64,000 bases of DNA from Acidimicrobiales bacterium (GTDB lineage: Bacteria > Actinomycetota > Acidimicrobiia > Acidimicrobiales > GCA-2861595), in the NCBI GenBank assembly GCA_030448025.1, contig JAUJNQ010000004.1, positions 53,966-117,965 on the forward strand, given 5' to 3'. The position numbers and the translations under genes were made by a program. The notes under the pieces are model-generated. The model was not told the DNA's origin. It saw only the letters and a program-made list of their open reading frames with translations, and did not search any database. Shown one piece after another: positions 39,485 through 48,278 of the stretch. Numbering within the stretch: position 1 is the stretch's first letter; every line of letters begins with the position of its first letter.

Positions 39485-40126
39485 GTGACCATCAAGAAGG
39501 GCCAGAGCTGGGGCCATGCCGGTCCGCTGCCCGCCGGGGGAGTGGTGGTGCACAGCGACGCCGACGCCCGGGCCGCCCTGGAGGACGCCCGGCGCCGCGG
39601 CGTCGCCTACCCGCCGCTGGGCCTTTTGGGCGGCGACCTTTGCCGCACGCTCGGAGGCACGGGGGACGAGGCCCGGCTGCGCTCCGGCGAGGCCACCACG
39701 TTCACCGTGGACCTCGGCCAGGCCCTGGTCGACGGGAGCCTTCACCTCTTCGTCGCTCACCTGGTCGCGCGGACGCGGTTGTGGACGCGGGCCTACGTGG
39801 TCATGAACGCTCAGTGGTACTCCGGGGAACGTTGGCACGGTCGAGCTGGCAGCAGGGACTGGAACCTCGGTCCCCGGGCCCATCCCGGAGACGGCCTGGT
39901 CGACGCCTACGACGTCTGCCTCACCGTTGGCGACCTCCTCCGCGTGCGCCCCCGACTCCACCATGGGGCCCACCTGCCGCACCCGGGCATCAAGGAGCGG
40001 AGGGCATCGGCGGTCCAGGTCGAGCTGGAACGGCCGCTACCGGTCCGCCTCGACGGCGTGCCCATCGGCCGGGCCCGGTCCCTGTCGGTCAGGGTCGAGC
40101 CCGACGCCCTGACCGTGGTCGTGTAG
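39485..40126 (+). CDS. Protein with diacylglycerol/lipid kinase C-terminal-like domain, no catalytic N-domain seen
   Basis: NLGPRAHPGDGLVDAYDV...HPGIKERRASAVQVELERPLPVRLDGVPIGRARSLSVRVEPDALTVVV. Confidence 0.6.
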   Translation: MTIKKGQSWGHAGPLPAGGVVVHSDADARAALEDARRRGVAYPPLGLLGGDLCRTLGGTGDEARLRSGEATTFTVDLGQALVDGSLHLFVAHLVARTRLWTRAYVVMNAQWYSGERWHGRAGSRDWNLGPRAHPGDGLVDAYDVCLTVGDLLRVRPRLHHGAHLPHPGIKERRASAVQVELERPLPVRLDGVPIGRARSLSVRVEPDALTVVV

Positions 40127-40144
40127 GCGTCTGGTGCCCGTCAG

Positions 40145-40627
40145 TTAGGCGGCGTGGGCACCGGTGAGGACGAGGAGGGCAAGGGGCAGGACTACGACCC
40201 ACCCCAGAGCGAGCAGAACGCCGACCAGCCGCCGCGCCCATCGTCGACGGACGAACCTGGCCGCGATGATTGGTGTCACCGCCAGCACCAGAAGCACGGC
40301 GGTGACTGCAAGCGTCTCTCGCACGCGCTCCCCGGCAGCCGGTCGACAGTCTGCTTGGCCGTAGGCCTGGACGAGGACCCCACAGCGGACACTGCCTGCT
40401 CCATAGGTGATCCGGATGGGAAGCAGCACGAGGGCGGCAAAGCCCACGAGAACAGCAACGGCCACTCCGACGACTGTGGTGAGGATGGCCGCGGGCCACG
40501 GCGACTCCGCCGATCCGATCAGGCCCTGAGAAGCGGGCCGAGATTGCACAGCCAGTGACCGTAGCCACCCCGGTCCACTGATCAAACTGATCCCGAGCGG
40601 CAAACGGATCGACCCATCCGAGGCCAT
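40145..40627 (-). CDS. Hypothetical multi-TM protein
   Basis: Hydrophobic segments LTTVVGVAVAVLVGFAALVLLPI, LLVLAVTPIIAARFV, LVGVLLALGWVVVLPLALLVL. Confidence 0.6.
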   Translation of the reverse strand: MASDGSIRLPLGISLISGPGWLRSLAVQSRPASQGLIGSAESPWPAAILTTVVGVAVAVLVGFAALVLLPIRITYGAGSVRCGVLVQAYGQADCRPAAGERVRETLAVTAVLLVLAVTPIIAARFVRRRWARRLVGVLLALGWVVVLPLALLVLTGAHAA

Positions 40628-40681
40628 CTAGCCAGCGGTCCGCCACTGGGGGGCGGTGCGAGCCGTACGCTCGGGCTCCGC

Positions 40682-42289
40682 ATGTTCTACGTCACCGAGG
40701 CCTTCTCCGCCGAGGAGCAGGCGGTCCTCCGCCGCTACTTCACCAACCTCGACCGCCCGGTGTTCGCCCTGGTCAACCTGCCCGAGGTGGTGAAGGGGGC
40801 GCTGTTCGCCCGCTACTCCCGCTCGTCCAAGAGCCTGCGGCGGCTCTTCCTGGACGAGTTCGTGGGAGAGCTCGACATGTCCGGCGACCTCACCGTGGAC
40901 GCCACCGTCGGCCTGGAGCGGGCCGAGCAGCTCTACGACCGGGTCTTCAACGAGTACGGCGACGATTCCGTGGCCCAGCTGGGCGGCGTCCACCTGGCCT
41001 GTGAGCAGGCGTCCAACCTGCTCACCAAGGTCCTCGAGCGCGGCCGGCTCATGGCCTACCTCGAGCAGTCCACCCGCTACATCGCCTACAACACCCGCTT
41101 CGCCAACGGCCACTACCGCTACCACCGAGACCCCGCGGTCCTGGACTCGCCGCTCGGCGCTCGCTACGTGGGGGACCTGGACCGCCAGTTCGACACCTAC
41201 GGCCAGCTGCTCGGCCCCATGCAGGAGTGGCTCACCAGCGCGTATCCCAAGAGCGTAGGGGACTCCGACTTCGTCCACCGTCAGTCCGTCCGGGCCAAGG
41301 CCTACGACGCGCTCCGAGGGATCCTTCCCGCCGCGGCGCTGTCCAACGTGGGCATCTACGGCACGGGCCAGGCCTACGAGGCCCTCCTCCTGCGCATGCG
41401 AGCCCATGCCCTGCCCGAGGCGCGGTCGTACGGGGCCATGATGCTGGAGGAGCTGCGCAAGGTCATCCCCTCGTTCCTGAAGCGGGTCGACCAGCCGAAC
41501 CGGGGCGTGGCCTGGGCCGCCTACCAGGAGGCCAACCGGGGCGCGATGGAGGAGGTCGCCGAGCGGCTCATGGCAGGGGAGGAGCCCGAGCCCCGGCCCA
41601 TGGTCACCCTCGTCGACTACGACCCCGACGGCGAGGACAAGCTCGTCGCCAGCATGCTCTACCCCTACGGCGACCTGCCCGAGGACCAGGTGCTGGCTCG
41701 GGTGCGTCGCCTGTCGGTCGAGGAGAAGATGCACGTGGTCCGGGCCTACACAGGGGAGCGGTCGAACCGCCGCCACAAGCCCGGTCGGGCCCTCGAGCGG
41801 GTGGGCTACCGCTTCGACGTGCTGTCCGACTACGGCGCCTTCCGGGACCTCCAGCGCCACCGCCTCCTCACCATCGAGTGGCAGGCCCTCGCCCCTCGGC
41901 ACGGCTACGCCCGGCCCGAGTCGTTGGAGGCGGCCGGGCTGGTCGGGCCCTTCGAGGAGGCCATGGCCCGCTCGGCGGCCCTCCACGACGCCCTGGCCGA
42001 TTCCTTCCCGGCCCAGGCTCCCTACGCCGTGGCCCTGGCCTACCGGGTCCGCTACGCCATGCAGCTCAACGCCCGGGCCGCCATGCACCTGCTCGAGCTG
42101 CGCACCGGCCCCCAGGGCCACCCCGAGTATCGCCAGGTCTGCCAGGAGATGCACCGCCTCATCTCCCACCAGGCCGGCCACCACGCCGTGGCCGAGATGA
42201 TGCGCTTCGTGGACCACGGCACCTACGACCTCGAGCGCCTGGAGGCCGAGCGTAGAGCCGAGGCCCGCCGCAGCACCCGAGTCCCATAG
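40682..42289 (+). CDS. Double-length ThyX-like (FAD-dependent thymidylate synthase family) protein
   Basis: First half ERGRLMAYLEQSTRYIAYN; second half DYGAFRDLQRHRLLTIEWQALAPRHGY; 535 aa. Confidence 0.8.
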   Translation: MFYVTEAFSAEEQAVLRRYFTNLDRPVFALVNLPEVVKGALFARYSRSSKSLRRLFLDEFVGELDMSGDLTVDATVGLERAEQLYDRVFNEYGDDSVAQLGGVHLACEQASNLLTKVLERGRLMAYLEQSTRYIAYNTRFANGHYRYHRDPAVLDSPLGARYVGDLDRQFDTYGQLLGPMQEWLTSAYPKSVGDSDFVHRQSVRAKAYDALRGILPAAALSNVGIYGTGQAYEALLLRMRAHALPEARSYGAMMLEELRKVIPSFLKRVDQPNRGVAWAAYQEANRGAMEEVAERLMAGEEPEPRPMVTLVDYDPDGEDKLVASMLYPYGDLPEDQVLARVRRLSVEEKMHVVRAYTGERSNRRHKPGRALERVGYRFDVLSDYGAFRDLQRHRLLTIEWQALAPRHGYARPESLEAAGLVGPFEEAMARSAALHDALADSFPAQAPYAVALAYRVRYAMQLNARAAMHLLELRTGPQGHPEYRQVCQEMHRLISHQAGHHAVAEMMRFVDHGTYDLERLEAERRAEARRSTRVP

Positions 42290-42392
42290 GCGGACGCGCT
42301 CCGTCTGGTCGTCTCATCTACGAGTTCGACGTCGTGCGCTCCTACGGCATGCGCTGACCGCCATCTGCCCCGGCCAGCCCGGCATAGGTGTC

Positions 42393-43934
42393 CTACGTCG
42401 GCAACACCACCGTCTTGAGCACGGTGCACTCGTCGATCGAGTACCCGAGGCCCTCCCTGCCGATCCCCGAGTCCGGCTTGCGGCCTCCGAAGGGGAAGTG
42501 GCCCACCCCGTGCTTGGGGGCGTCGTTGACGTGCACCTGGCCACACTGAAGGGCGCGGGCCACATGCCAGGCCTTGTCCAGGTCGGTGGTGAACACCGCC
42601 GAGTCGAGCCCGTAGCGAGAGCGGTTGGCCACCTCCAGGGCGGCGTCGGTGTCGTCCACGCGAACCACGGCCAGCACCGGACCGAAGGTCTCCTCCCACA
42701 CGATGTCAGCGTCCAGGGGCACGTCGACCAGGACCGTGGGCTGGTGGTAGGCGGCGTGAGCCTCACCACCGGAGAGGAGCTTGGCGCCCTTGCCCACGGC
42801 GTCGCCCACCAGCTCGTTCACTCGGGTCGCGGCGCGCTCGTTCACCATGGGCCCGACCCTCACACCCTCTGCCCGGGGGTCACCCACCGGCCACTTGTCG
42901 GCCTCTTTGGCGGCCGCTTCGACGTAGGCGTCGTAGATGGGGGTCTCCACCAGCACCCGGCTGACGGCGTCGCAGCGCTGGCCGGCGTTGTTGAAGGCGC
43001 CGAGGACTGACTTCTCCACGGCGTTGTCGAGGTCGGCGTCGGCCAAGATGATGGCGGCGGCGTTGCCTCCGAGCTCCAGGTGCAAGGGCTTGGGCCCGGC
43101 GGCGGCCGCCATGCTGTGGCCGGCTCCGGTGGAGCCCGTGAAGGAGATCATGGAGATGTCGGGGTGGGAGGCCATCAGCTCGCCGATCTCACCGCCCGGG
43201 CCGGTTACCACGTTGAGCACCCCGGGCGGCAGGCCCGCCTCTTCGAAGACCCGGCCGAACAACAGGAGCGGCAGCGGATCGTCCGAGGGCGCCTTGGCCA
43301 CCACCGTGTTCCCGGCGGCGAGGGCGGGGATGATCTTGGACGCGGACAGGAACAGCGGGTAGTTGAAGGGCCCCACGGTGGCGACGGTGCCCACGGGCTC
43401 TCGGAGGACGATCCCCGACTTTCCGACGGTGTCGGGGATCCAGTCGCCGGGCAGGTACTCGCCGAAGATCTTGCGGACCTCCTCGCGCACGAGGCCGAGG
43501 CGCATCCTGGTGGCCTTCACCTCGCTCTGAGCCTGCTCGGGCGTCTTGCCCAGGTTGACCACGATGGCGGACACGAAGGTGGAGGCGCTCTGGTCAAGGA
43601 TCTCGCCGGCCCGCTCGCAGATCGCCAGGCGCTCGGCGGCGGGCATGAGGGCGAACCCCGACCTTGCCTTGGCCGCCGAGGCGATGGCGGCCTTCACGTC
43701 GTCGGTCCCGCCCTTTTGGACCCGTGCGATCAGGCTCCCGTCGATGGGTGAGCGGACCTCGAAGGTCTCGCCCGTGCCGGCGGGTCGCCACTCTCCGTCG
43801 ATGTACAGCTGAAACGTGGGGAGGCCCTGGGCACCCTCGGACAGCAGGGGAGCGAAGCGGTCGGGCAGCTCCACGGCCAGCGGCTCGTCGGACACGTGCT
43901 CGACGAAATAGGGAGCCCACTGAGGCACGTTCAC
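42393..43934 (-). CDS. Aldehyde dehydrogenase, GapN-like (NADP-dependent glyceraldehyde-3-phosphate dehydrogenase type)
   Basis: GPFNYPLFLSASKIIPALAAGNTVV, LELGGNAAAIIL, NNAGQRCDAVSRVLVE. Confidence 0.88.
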   Translation of the reverse strand: MNVPQWAPYFVEHVSDEPLAVELPDRFAPLLSEGAQGLPTFQLYIDGEWRPAGTGETFEVRSPIDGSLIARVQKGGTDDVKAAIASAAKARSGFALMPAAERLAICERAGEILDQSASTFVSAIVVNLGKTPEQAQSEVKATRMRLGLVREEVRKIFGEYLPGDWIPDTVGKSGIVLREPVGTVATVGPFNYPLFLSASKIIPALAAGNTVVAKAPSDDPLPLLLFGRVFEEAGLPPGVLNVVTGPGGEIGELMASHPDISMISFTGSTGAGHSMAAAAGPKPLHLELGGNAAAIILADADLDNAVEKSVLGAFNNAGQRCDAVSRVLVETPIYDAYVEAAAKEADKWPVGDPRAEGVRVGPMVNERAATRVNELVGDAVGKGAKLLSGGEAHAAYHQPTVLVDVPLDADIVWEETFGPVLAVVRVDDTDAALEVANRSRYGLDSAVFTTDLDKAWHVARALQCGQVHVNDAPKHGVGHFPFGGRKPDSGIGREGLGYSIDECTVLKTVVLPT

Positions 43935-44094
43935 GGCATCACTCTCCTGCTGGCGGGGCGCTCCAGCCTATTGACGCGGCGGGGCCCGAGGAGATTGGAC
44001 ATTCCACGATGTTGCCAACGGGGTAGCCGGGGTTGCTGAGACTGATGTTGCACAAGTACCCTCGTGGTTGCGGAGTGGCAGGAGGTGATGGGGT

Positions 44095-44946
44095 ATGCGC
44101 CATTGGCGCGTCGCGGCAGGGTTAACGGCGCTGGTGATGGCCGGGCAGGCGCATGTCAGTGGGCCGTGGTCGCGCACGGGCACCTACACCGTGCGCCGGG
44201 GTGAGAGCCTCTCCCTCGTGGCCAGGAAGACGGGTGTTCCCGTCGGTGAACTGGCCCGGGCCAACGGGATCTCCAACCGCGACCGCGTTCGGCGGGGACA
44301 GATCCTCAGCATCCCTGCGGAACGCAGTGCTCCCAGCCGGCGGCCGATCCCCATCGCTTCATCGCGACCGCTCCCGCCGCTGCCATCCCCCGTAGTAGTG
44401 GTCGACGGGGCTCGCAGCTACCGGGTACGCCGAGGCGACACGTTCGCCGCCATCGCCTCCCGCACTGGCACCTCGGCGGGGGCGCTCATGCGGGTCAACG
44501 GCATCAGGAGGGGGAGCTCGCTCCGGGCCGACACGGTTCTGAAGGTGCCCGGGCAGCCGTGGTTGTGCCCCGTCCAGGGCGGACGAGTGGACTTCTCCGA
44601 CGGGTGGGGTGATCCGCGCCCCGGTGGGCGGCGCCACGTGGGCACCGACCTCTTCGCTTTCCGGGGGACCCGGGTCGTCGCCAGTGTGGGGGGCACGATC
44701 GAGCACGAGCCCGGCAGCAACGCAGGCCTCGCCTACCGCTTGCACGGCGACGACGGGAACACCTATTTCGGCGCCCACCTAGACAGCCTTGCCACCAAGC
44801 CGGGGCGCATCGAGCGGGGCGCGCTCATCGGCACCGTGGGTAGCACGGGGAACGCCCGGGGCACCACGCCCCACCTGCATTTCGAGATCCATCCAGGCGG
44901 AGGAGGACCGGTGAACCCGATCTACACGGTGAAGCGATGGTGTTGA
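44095..44946 (+). CDS. LysM + M23 peptidase
   Basis: Two LysM repeats (YTVRRGESLSLVARKTGVPV; YRVRRGDTFAAIASRTG), RHVGTDLFAFRGTRVVA, GTTPHLHFEIHPGG. Confidence 0.92.
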   Translation: MRHWRVAAGLTALVMAGQAHVSGPWSRTGTYTVRRGESLSLVARKTGVPVGELARANGISNRDRVRRGQILSIPAERSAPSRRPIPIASSRPLPPLPSPVVVVDGARSYRVRRGDTFAAIASRTGTSAGALMRVNGIRRGSSLRADTVLKVPGQPWLCPVQGGRVDFSDGWGDPRPGGRRHVGTDLFAFRGTRVVASVGGTIEHEPGSNAGLAYRLHGDDGNTYFGAHLDSLATKPGRIERGALIGTVGSTGNARGTTPHLHFEIHPGGGGPVNPIYTVKRWC

Positions 44947-45674
44947 CGCGGCCGCGGGCGATCCTCGCCCTGGTGGCCCTGCTGGCCCTCGTGGGCAGCA
45001 CTCAGGCCGCGGCCGTTCGCCCGGCACGGCGCTCCGGTGCCCACGTGGTGGCCAGGGGCGAGACCCTCACGGAGGTGGCCGGCCGCCTCGGCTTCAGCGT
45101 GGCCGAACTGGCCCGAGCCAACGGCATCGCCAACCCCGACCGGATCCGGGCGGGACGGCGCCTGGTGGTCCCCGGTCGGGCCGCTTCGTCGCCGTCCGGT
45201 CGGGTTGTGGCCGCCAGGGTCGGTGCCCCGAGCGCCAAGCCCTCGGGCCGACCCGGTCCCGAGGCGCTTCGTCGCCAGCCGGCCCGCCGCGCGCTGGCAT
45301 CGCGTTTCGACGCCGCCGCTCGCAACTATGGCGTTCCGGCGGACCTGCTCAAGGCAGTGGCGTGGCAGGAGTCGGGATGGCAGAACGACAAGGTGTCGTC
45401 GACCAACGCCCTTGGCATCGGCCAGCTCATGCCCGACACCGTCACCTTCGTGAACGACCGGCTGCTCAGTGCTCGCCTCGATCCCCGTCGACCCGAGCAC
45501 AACATCGACATGTCGGCCCGGTTCCTGCGTTACCTGCTCGACTCCACGGGTGGGAACGTGGCCATGGCCGTGGCCTCGTACTACCAGGGGCTGGCCTCGG
45601 TGCGGCGCGACGGAGCCCTCCCGGTCACGGAGCACTACGTTGCCAACGTGCTCGCCCTTCGGGCCAAATTCTAG
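44937..45674 (+). CDS. LysM + lytic transglycosylase (SLT)
   Basis: LysM HVVARGETLTEVAGRLGFSV; SLT YGVPADLLKAVAWQESGWQNDKVSSTNALGIGQLMPDT. Confidence 0.93.
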   Translation: MVLTRPRAILALVALLALVGSTQAAAVRPARRSGAHVVARGETLTEVAGRLGFSVAELARANGIANPDRIRAGRRLVVPGRAASSPSGRVVAARVGAPSAKPSGRPGPEALRRQPARRALASRFDAAARNYGVPADLLKAVAWQESGWQNDKVSSTNALGIGQLMPDTVTFVNDRLLSARLDPRRPEHNIDMSARFLRYLLDSTGGNVAMAVASYYQGLASVRRDGALPVTEHYVANVLALRAKF

Positions 45675-46146
45675 GAAGGCATCGGGACCGCCGAGGACCC
45701 TCTTGACCTGCGGTGACGCGTAAAGGCCCAGGTCAGAGCGCCCTTGACGGGCCGGGGCAGCTTCTCGAAACTAGGGGCCGTCCCTAGACGCTCCAGACGC
45801 CTGGTCGTGGGCCTCCGGGTCTCGTTGATTCGGAGGGGGTAGTCCTCGGGGCAACGCAGGGGGTACCGGGAAGCCAAGTAGAGAACGTCCCAATAACTCA
45901 TCGTCCGCTTGCGGTCGGTCGAGCCAACGGACGGCCCCAACGGCTTCCTGGCCTCCTTGCGCCTCTGCGCCGCCTTGCGCCTGCCGTTCGCTCTGCCGTG
46001 GGCTCATATGGTCGCCTCCCCTTTTCGCTCGCGCCGAGGTCGCTCGGCATGTCCACCCCCTGCGCCCCGTGCCCTGTATGGTTCCGGCGCGAACCGCACC
46101 CTCCTCCCACGGCGGGCCCCAAGGGCCCCAACCGGACCTAGGACTC

Positions 46147-46650
46147 ATGGCAGAAGAACAAGTTGACGAAGAGCTCCTCGAGAGCAGCGAGGAGGGCGAG
46201 CCCGAAGAGCTGGACGAGGCCGATGAGCTGGACGACTCCGATCTCGACGAGCTGGACGAGGCCGACGACCTGGCGCACGTCGATGACGAAGAGGGCGACG
46301 AAGTGGTAGTGGGCGCAGTCGAGGAAGCGGGCGAGGTCGAGGCGCCCTCGGTGACCGTCAAGCAGTCGCCGGCCGCGCCAGCCGCTGCTGACGACGAGGA
46401 AGAGGAAGAGGATGAGGACGAGGAGGACGACGTGGAGGCCAGCCTCGACGTCATCTTGAAAGAGAAGCTGGTCGTCGCCGACGAGGAAGCTGACGAGGAG
46501 ACGCCCGATCAGGAGGACCGGGTGGAGAGCTCGGTCAACCGGGTCTTGCCCAAGCAGCCCGACGAGTTCGTGTGCAGCTCGTGCTTCTTGGTCAAGCACC
46601 CGAGCCAGCTCGCACCCGGCGAGACGGTGCTCTGTCGAGACTGCGTCTGA
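46147..46650 (+). CDS. DUF4193-like acidic protein with C-terminal zinc-ribbon-like motif
   Basis: Long Asp/Glu-rich region then VNRVLPKQPDEFVCSSCFLVKHPSQLAPGETVLCRDCV. Confidence 0.85.
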   Translation: MAEEQVDEELLESSEEGEPEELDEADELDDSDLDELDEADDLAHVDDEEGDEVVVGAVEEAGEVEAPSVTVKQSPAAPAAADDEEEEEDEDEEDDVEASLDVILKEKLVVADEEADEETPDQEDRVESSVNRVLPKQPDEFVCSSCFLVKHPSQLAPGETVLCRDCV

Positions 46651-46699
46651 TCTGTTGGGCGCGGCAGCACTCTGCCTGCGTCCGTGGGAGTATCACACC

Positions 46700-47299
46700 A
46701 TGTCCAAGACTCCTCTCGATCGCGCCCTGGACCTGTTCGTGTTCGCTCCCCTGGGCATGGCCCTCAGCGCTCGAGACGCGCTGCCCGAGCTCATAGACAA
46801 GGGCCGGGACCGCTTCACCGGCCAGGTGAGCATGGCCCGCATGATGGGCCAGCTGGCCGTCTCCCAGGGCCAGCGGGAGGCGGAGAGAGCCGTGACCGAG
46901 GCCGCCCACCGGCTGGCCGGGCTGGGCCTGATTCCCGACAACCGGCGGTGCTCGTCCGAGGCCGCCCCGGGATCGGCAGCCCCTTCGGATGCAACGGCGG
47001 CGGCACCTGCTCCCGATTTCGTTGCTGACTCCAAGGGCACAGTGGCTACGGCGACAGTGGCTCCGGTGGAAGGATCGCAGGCGCCCTCGGCACCCTCAGA
47101 GCCCTCGGCGCCCACCGCCTCAGCCGAAGACCTCGCCATTCCCGGCTACGACTCCTTGTCGGCGCCCCAGGTGGTCCAACGCCTGGCCGGACTGTCCAGC
47201 GAGGAGTTGGACGCCGTGCGCTCCTACGAGGCCGCCACCCGCCACCGCAAGACCATCCTCACCCGGATCTCACAGCTTCAAAATCCGTCGCAGCCCTAG
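46700..47299 (+). CDS. Conserved hypothetical (helical N- and C-termini, Ala/Pro linker)
   Basis: MSKTPLDRALDLFVFAPLGMALSARDALPELIDKGRDRFTGQVSMARMMGQLAV...YDSLSAPQVVQRLAGLSSEELDAVRSYEAATRHRKTIL. Confidence 0.75.
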   Translation: MSKTPLDRALDLFVFAPLGMALSARDALPELIDKGRDRFTGQVSMARMMGQLAVSQGQREAERAVTEAAHRLAGLGLIPDNRRCSSEAAPGSAAPSDATAAAPAPDFVADSKGTVATATVAPVEGSQAPSAPSEPSAPTASAEDLAIPGYDSLSAPQVVQRLAGLSSEELDAVRSYEAATRHRKTILTRISQLQNPSQP

Positions 47300-47335
47300 C
47301 CGACTCACCGGCCGAGCCTTCACGAGCTTCACCCC

Positions 47336-47812
47336 ATGGTCAGCGCCAGGCCTGCGGCGGTCGCCGACGTGCCCCGGCTGGCAGAGCTCTGCCGTCGCAA
47401 CCAAGCCGAGCTCGGACGCCAGGAGCGGGGCGGGGCCGTCTTCGTGGCCCGTGAGGCCCGCCCCGAGCCCGTGGAGGACAGCCTCCTGTCGGGCGTGCGC
47501 GAGCCCGATACAACCGTCGTGGTGGGCACGATCGAGGGCACGGCCATCGGCTACGCCACGGGTAGAACGGAGTCCCTTCGCGACGGAAGCACCCTCGGTG
47601 TCATCGACGACCTCTACGTGGAGGAGGAGGCTCGGGCCGTTGGTGTGGGAGAGGCCATGATGGACGCCCTCCTGGAATGGTTCCGGGACCAAGGTTGCGC
47701 CGGCGTGGACTCCATGGCTCTCCCCGGGGCCCGAGCGACCAAGAACTTCTTCGAGGAGTCGGGCTTCACCGCCCGCCTTCTCGTCATGCACCACCGGATG
47801 GCGAGCGGCTGA
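47336..47812 (+). CDS. GNAT-family N-acetyltransferase
   Basis: LGVIDDLYVEEEARAVGVGEAMMDALLEWFRDQGCAGVDS...ATKNFFEESGF. Confidence 0.9.
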   Translation: MVSARPAAVADVPRLAELCRRNQAELGRQERGGAVFVAREARPEPVEDSLLSGVREPDTTVVVGTIEGTAIGYATGRTESLRDGSTLGVIDDLYVEEEARAVGVGEAMMDALLEWFRDQGCAGVDSMALPGARATKNFFEESGFTARLLVMHHRMASG

Positions 47813-47853
47813 GGTCAGGAGGCGCCTCGCCCGGGCCGCCACCGCAGCTCTGC

Positions 47854-48234
47854 GTGGGCGCGGTGGTGGTGAGTGACGACCGCCTGCTGATGGTGCGACG
47901 GGGACGCAGCCCGGGGGCAGGCAAGTGGTCCATCCCGGGCGGTCGCGTCGAGCCGGGCGAGACCCCGCCGCAGGCGGCGGTGCGGGAGCTGATGGAGGAG
48001 ACCGGAGTTCGGGGGGAGTGCGAGGCCTTGATGGGCTCGCTCGAGCGCTGCGGCGCCGACCACCACTTCGTGATCCTGGACTACTGGATGAGGCTGGTCG
48101 GCAGCGAGGATCCGGTGGCGGGAGACGACGCCGCCGAGGTGGCCTGGGTCCCGCTCGCCGAGGTGACGCAGCGCCCGCTGGTCGAAGGTCTGGCCTCGTT
48201 CCTCGCCGGCCACGACGTCATCACCGGGCGCTGA
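47854..48234 (+). CDS. NUDIX hydrolase
   Basis: GKWSIPGGRVEPGETPPQAAVRELMEETGV; GTG start chosen, could differ. Confidence 0.9.
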   Translation: MGAVVVSDDRLLMVRRGRSPGAGKWSIPGGRVEPGETPPQAAVRELMEETGVRGECEALMGSLERCGADHHFVILDYWMRLVGSEDPVAGDDAAEVAWVPLAEVTQRPLVEGLASFLAGHDVITGR

Positions 48235-48278
48235 TCTCTTGGGCTGTTCCCCCGCCGAGCACCCTCTCGGGTGGGCAA

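Noticed and set aside
42290-42392. Short peptide RLIYEFDVVRSYGMR* as a gene remnant after thyX-like gene
   Set aside because: Too short to support any homology by eye.
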